64,000 nt of DNA from CAIWHR01 sp963741355. Its GTDB lineage: Bacteria; Pseudomonadota; Gammaproteobacteria; Burkholderiales; Casimicrobiaceae. This document shows positions 63,486 to 64,000 of the stretch, piece after piece. Position numbers and translations under genes: made by a program. Numbering within the stretch: position 1 is the first letter of the stretch; each line of letters starts with the position of its first letter. A model generated the notes under the pieces. The model was not told the origin of the DNA and did no database searches. It saw only the letters and a program-made list of their open reading frames with translations. The stretch lies in the NCBI GenBank assembly GCA_963741355.1, contig CAVUIG010000015.1:139635-203634 (forward strand), given 5' to 3'.

Positions 63486-64000
63486 TCAGCGCAGCGCGAA
63501 GTACAAAACTGCGCAGGCGACAATGATCACCGCCACGATCAAGGTCTTGGTCTTCGTAAAAGCCCTTTCCAGATCAGCCACCGTCGCCGCAATCGCAGCC
63601 GAGGCTGCGTCGATTTTAGGCGTGCTTGGTTTGGTCGTGTTTGCAACCGCGCCATCTTGGTCATTGGCGCCGATCAGCCGATACTGAAAGTCGATGCTTT
63701 CGACAGCGACGAAGCGGTTTTGCTGCGTGGCATTTCGCCAAACCATCATGCTGCCGTCTGGCGCAAAGTCGTAGTCGAGCGGCGACCCTTTGCCGAAAAG
63801 ATCATGCCGCAACTCCACCGTCACCGACACAGGATTTATCCCGCCACGAATGTTGTTGAGCAGCAGGCTGTAATCGCTTGCAGGTATGGTCACGTCAAAA
63901 TGGATGGAAGGCGGCGCTCCACCATCGTCGTTTGTCACGCCCTCCAAAATAGCCCATCCTGTTGGTGTGCGACAGATCGCGCCCTTCGGATGCAGGGCGG
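63486..64000 (-). CDS. tail-anchored protein of unknown function, N-terminus outside the window
   Basis: The frame stays open to the right edge (LHPKGAICRTPTGWAILEG precedes the first in-window start at 63947), so at least ~170 residues exist. The soluble part has beta-rich sequence (HFDVTIPASDYSLLLNNIRG; VSVTVELRHDLFGKG) and the C-terminus is a single membrane helix (TLIVAVIIVACAVLYFALR). The domain faces the cytoplasm if tail-anchored. Family unknown. Confidence 0.6.
   Translation of the reverse strand, partial: ALHPKGAICRTPTGWAILEGVTNDDGGAPPSIHFDVTIPASDYSLLLNNIRGGINPVSVTVELRHDLFGKGSPLDYDFAPDGSMMVWRNATQQNRFVAVESIDFQYRLIGANDQDGAVANTTKPSTPKIDAASAAIAATVADLERAFTKTKTLIVAVIIVACAVLYFALR

Larger units (their letters stand above)
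57370..64000. other. low-GC accessory segment (island or chimeric join)
   Basis: GC content drops abruptly at ~57.37 kb, lowest over 57.4-58.9 kb, then partly recovers. Codon use changes, and gene content switches from housekeeping functions to small hypothetical, zinc-ribbon and ribbon-helix-helix proteins. The left edge lies in a truncated peptidase gene; the right edge is outside the window. No integrase, tRNA or flanking direct repeat was found inside. Confidence 0.7.

Noticed and set aside
57370..64000. Integrative element with integrase and att sites
   Set aside because: No integrase, recombinase or transposase reading frame and no matching direct repeats seen in the window; the far end is missing.
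1..64000. CRISPR array
   Set aside because: No regularly spaced short repeats; the only tandem repeats are the PsiF coding units.

Overview
The first ~57.3 kb is a very GC-rich, gene-dense chromosomal segment. It is most likely from a betaproteobacterium (Burkholderiales-like, probably environmental). Reasons: the block orn / M48 peptidase / cytochrome c / phhB / rsgA / CobD-CbiB-like membrane protein, a TAXI-type TRAP transporter, a DUF1631 protein, a CYTH-CHAD protein, aceK, and a PsiF-repeat protein. Short intergenic gaps and ATGA stop/start overlaps are frequent. This taxonomic call is an inference from gene content, not from a marker gene.

Layout of the main part. 0-5.6 kb: end of acetoacetyl-CoA synthetase, an isochorismatase-type hydrolase coupled to a CobD/CbiB-like protein, and a convergent minus-strand run M48 peptidase - cytochrome c - phhB - rsgA. 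5.7-12.5 kb: orn, O-methyltransferase, Nudix hydrolase, a TAXI TRAP uptake system followed by an Mpo1-like protein, and ilvA. 12.7-20.5 kb: YheT-type hydrolase, CYTH-CHAD protein, DAHP synthase, PsiF-repeat protein with a good terminator, rlmI, a ferritin-like/VIT1 fusion, and an aldo/keto reductase. 20.6-34.6 kb: S9 peptidase, DksA-type zinc finger, small heat-shock protein, KTSC protein, a heavily frameshifted peptide-binding protein, MliC-like lipoprotein, sdaA, aceK, YpfJ-type protease, esterase, SET-domain protein, a 50-residue basic protein, and a heme-HAMP membrane protein. 35-45 kb: AEC and ArsB/NhaD-type transporters, dienelactone hydrolase, DUF1631 protein, SDR, Sel1-repeat protein and membrane proteins of unknown role. 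45-57 kb: XRE regulator, Vgb-like propeller, an alpha/beta hydrolase truncated at a duplicated segment, folE, dodecin, PhnD-like binding protein, an aberrant acetylglutamate-kinase-like gene, class I aldolase, an EXORDIUM-like protein, and a small arsR-arsI arsenic cassette.

At ~57.37 kb the sequence changes abruptly. An M48 peptidase gene is cut to its C-terminal third, GC content falls sharply, and the last 6.6 kb carries a DUF4238 protein, small zinc-ribbon proteins, a ribbon-helix-helix protein and a string of overlapping small genes. These resemble, from memory, hypothetical genes common in Rhizobiales accessory regions. I see no integrase, tRNA or flanking repeat inside the window. The tail is either a transferred island whose far end lies outside, or an assembly junction between two organisms.

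A second theme is reading-frame damage. More than a dozen otherwise conserved genes contain one or more apparent frameshifts (for example aceK, folE, the TRAP permease, acetoacetyl-CoA synthetase, CYTH-CHAD and the peptide-binding protein), with conserved protein sequence on both sides. Essential or housekeeping genes are among them, so residual indel errors in the assembly are the simplest explanation. I give the reconstructed gene span in those cases. No CRISPR array, rRNA, tRNA or complete insertion sequence was seen.
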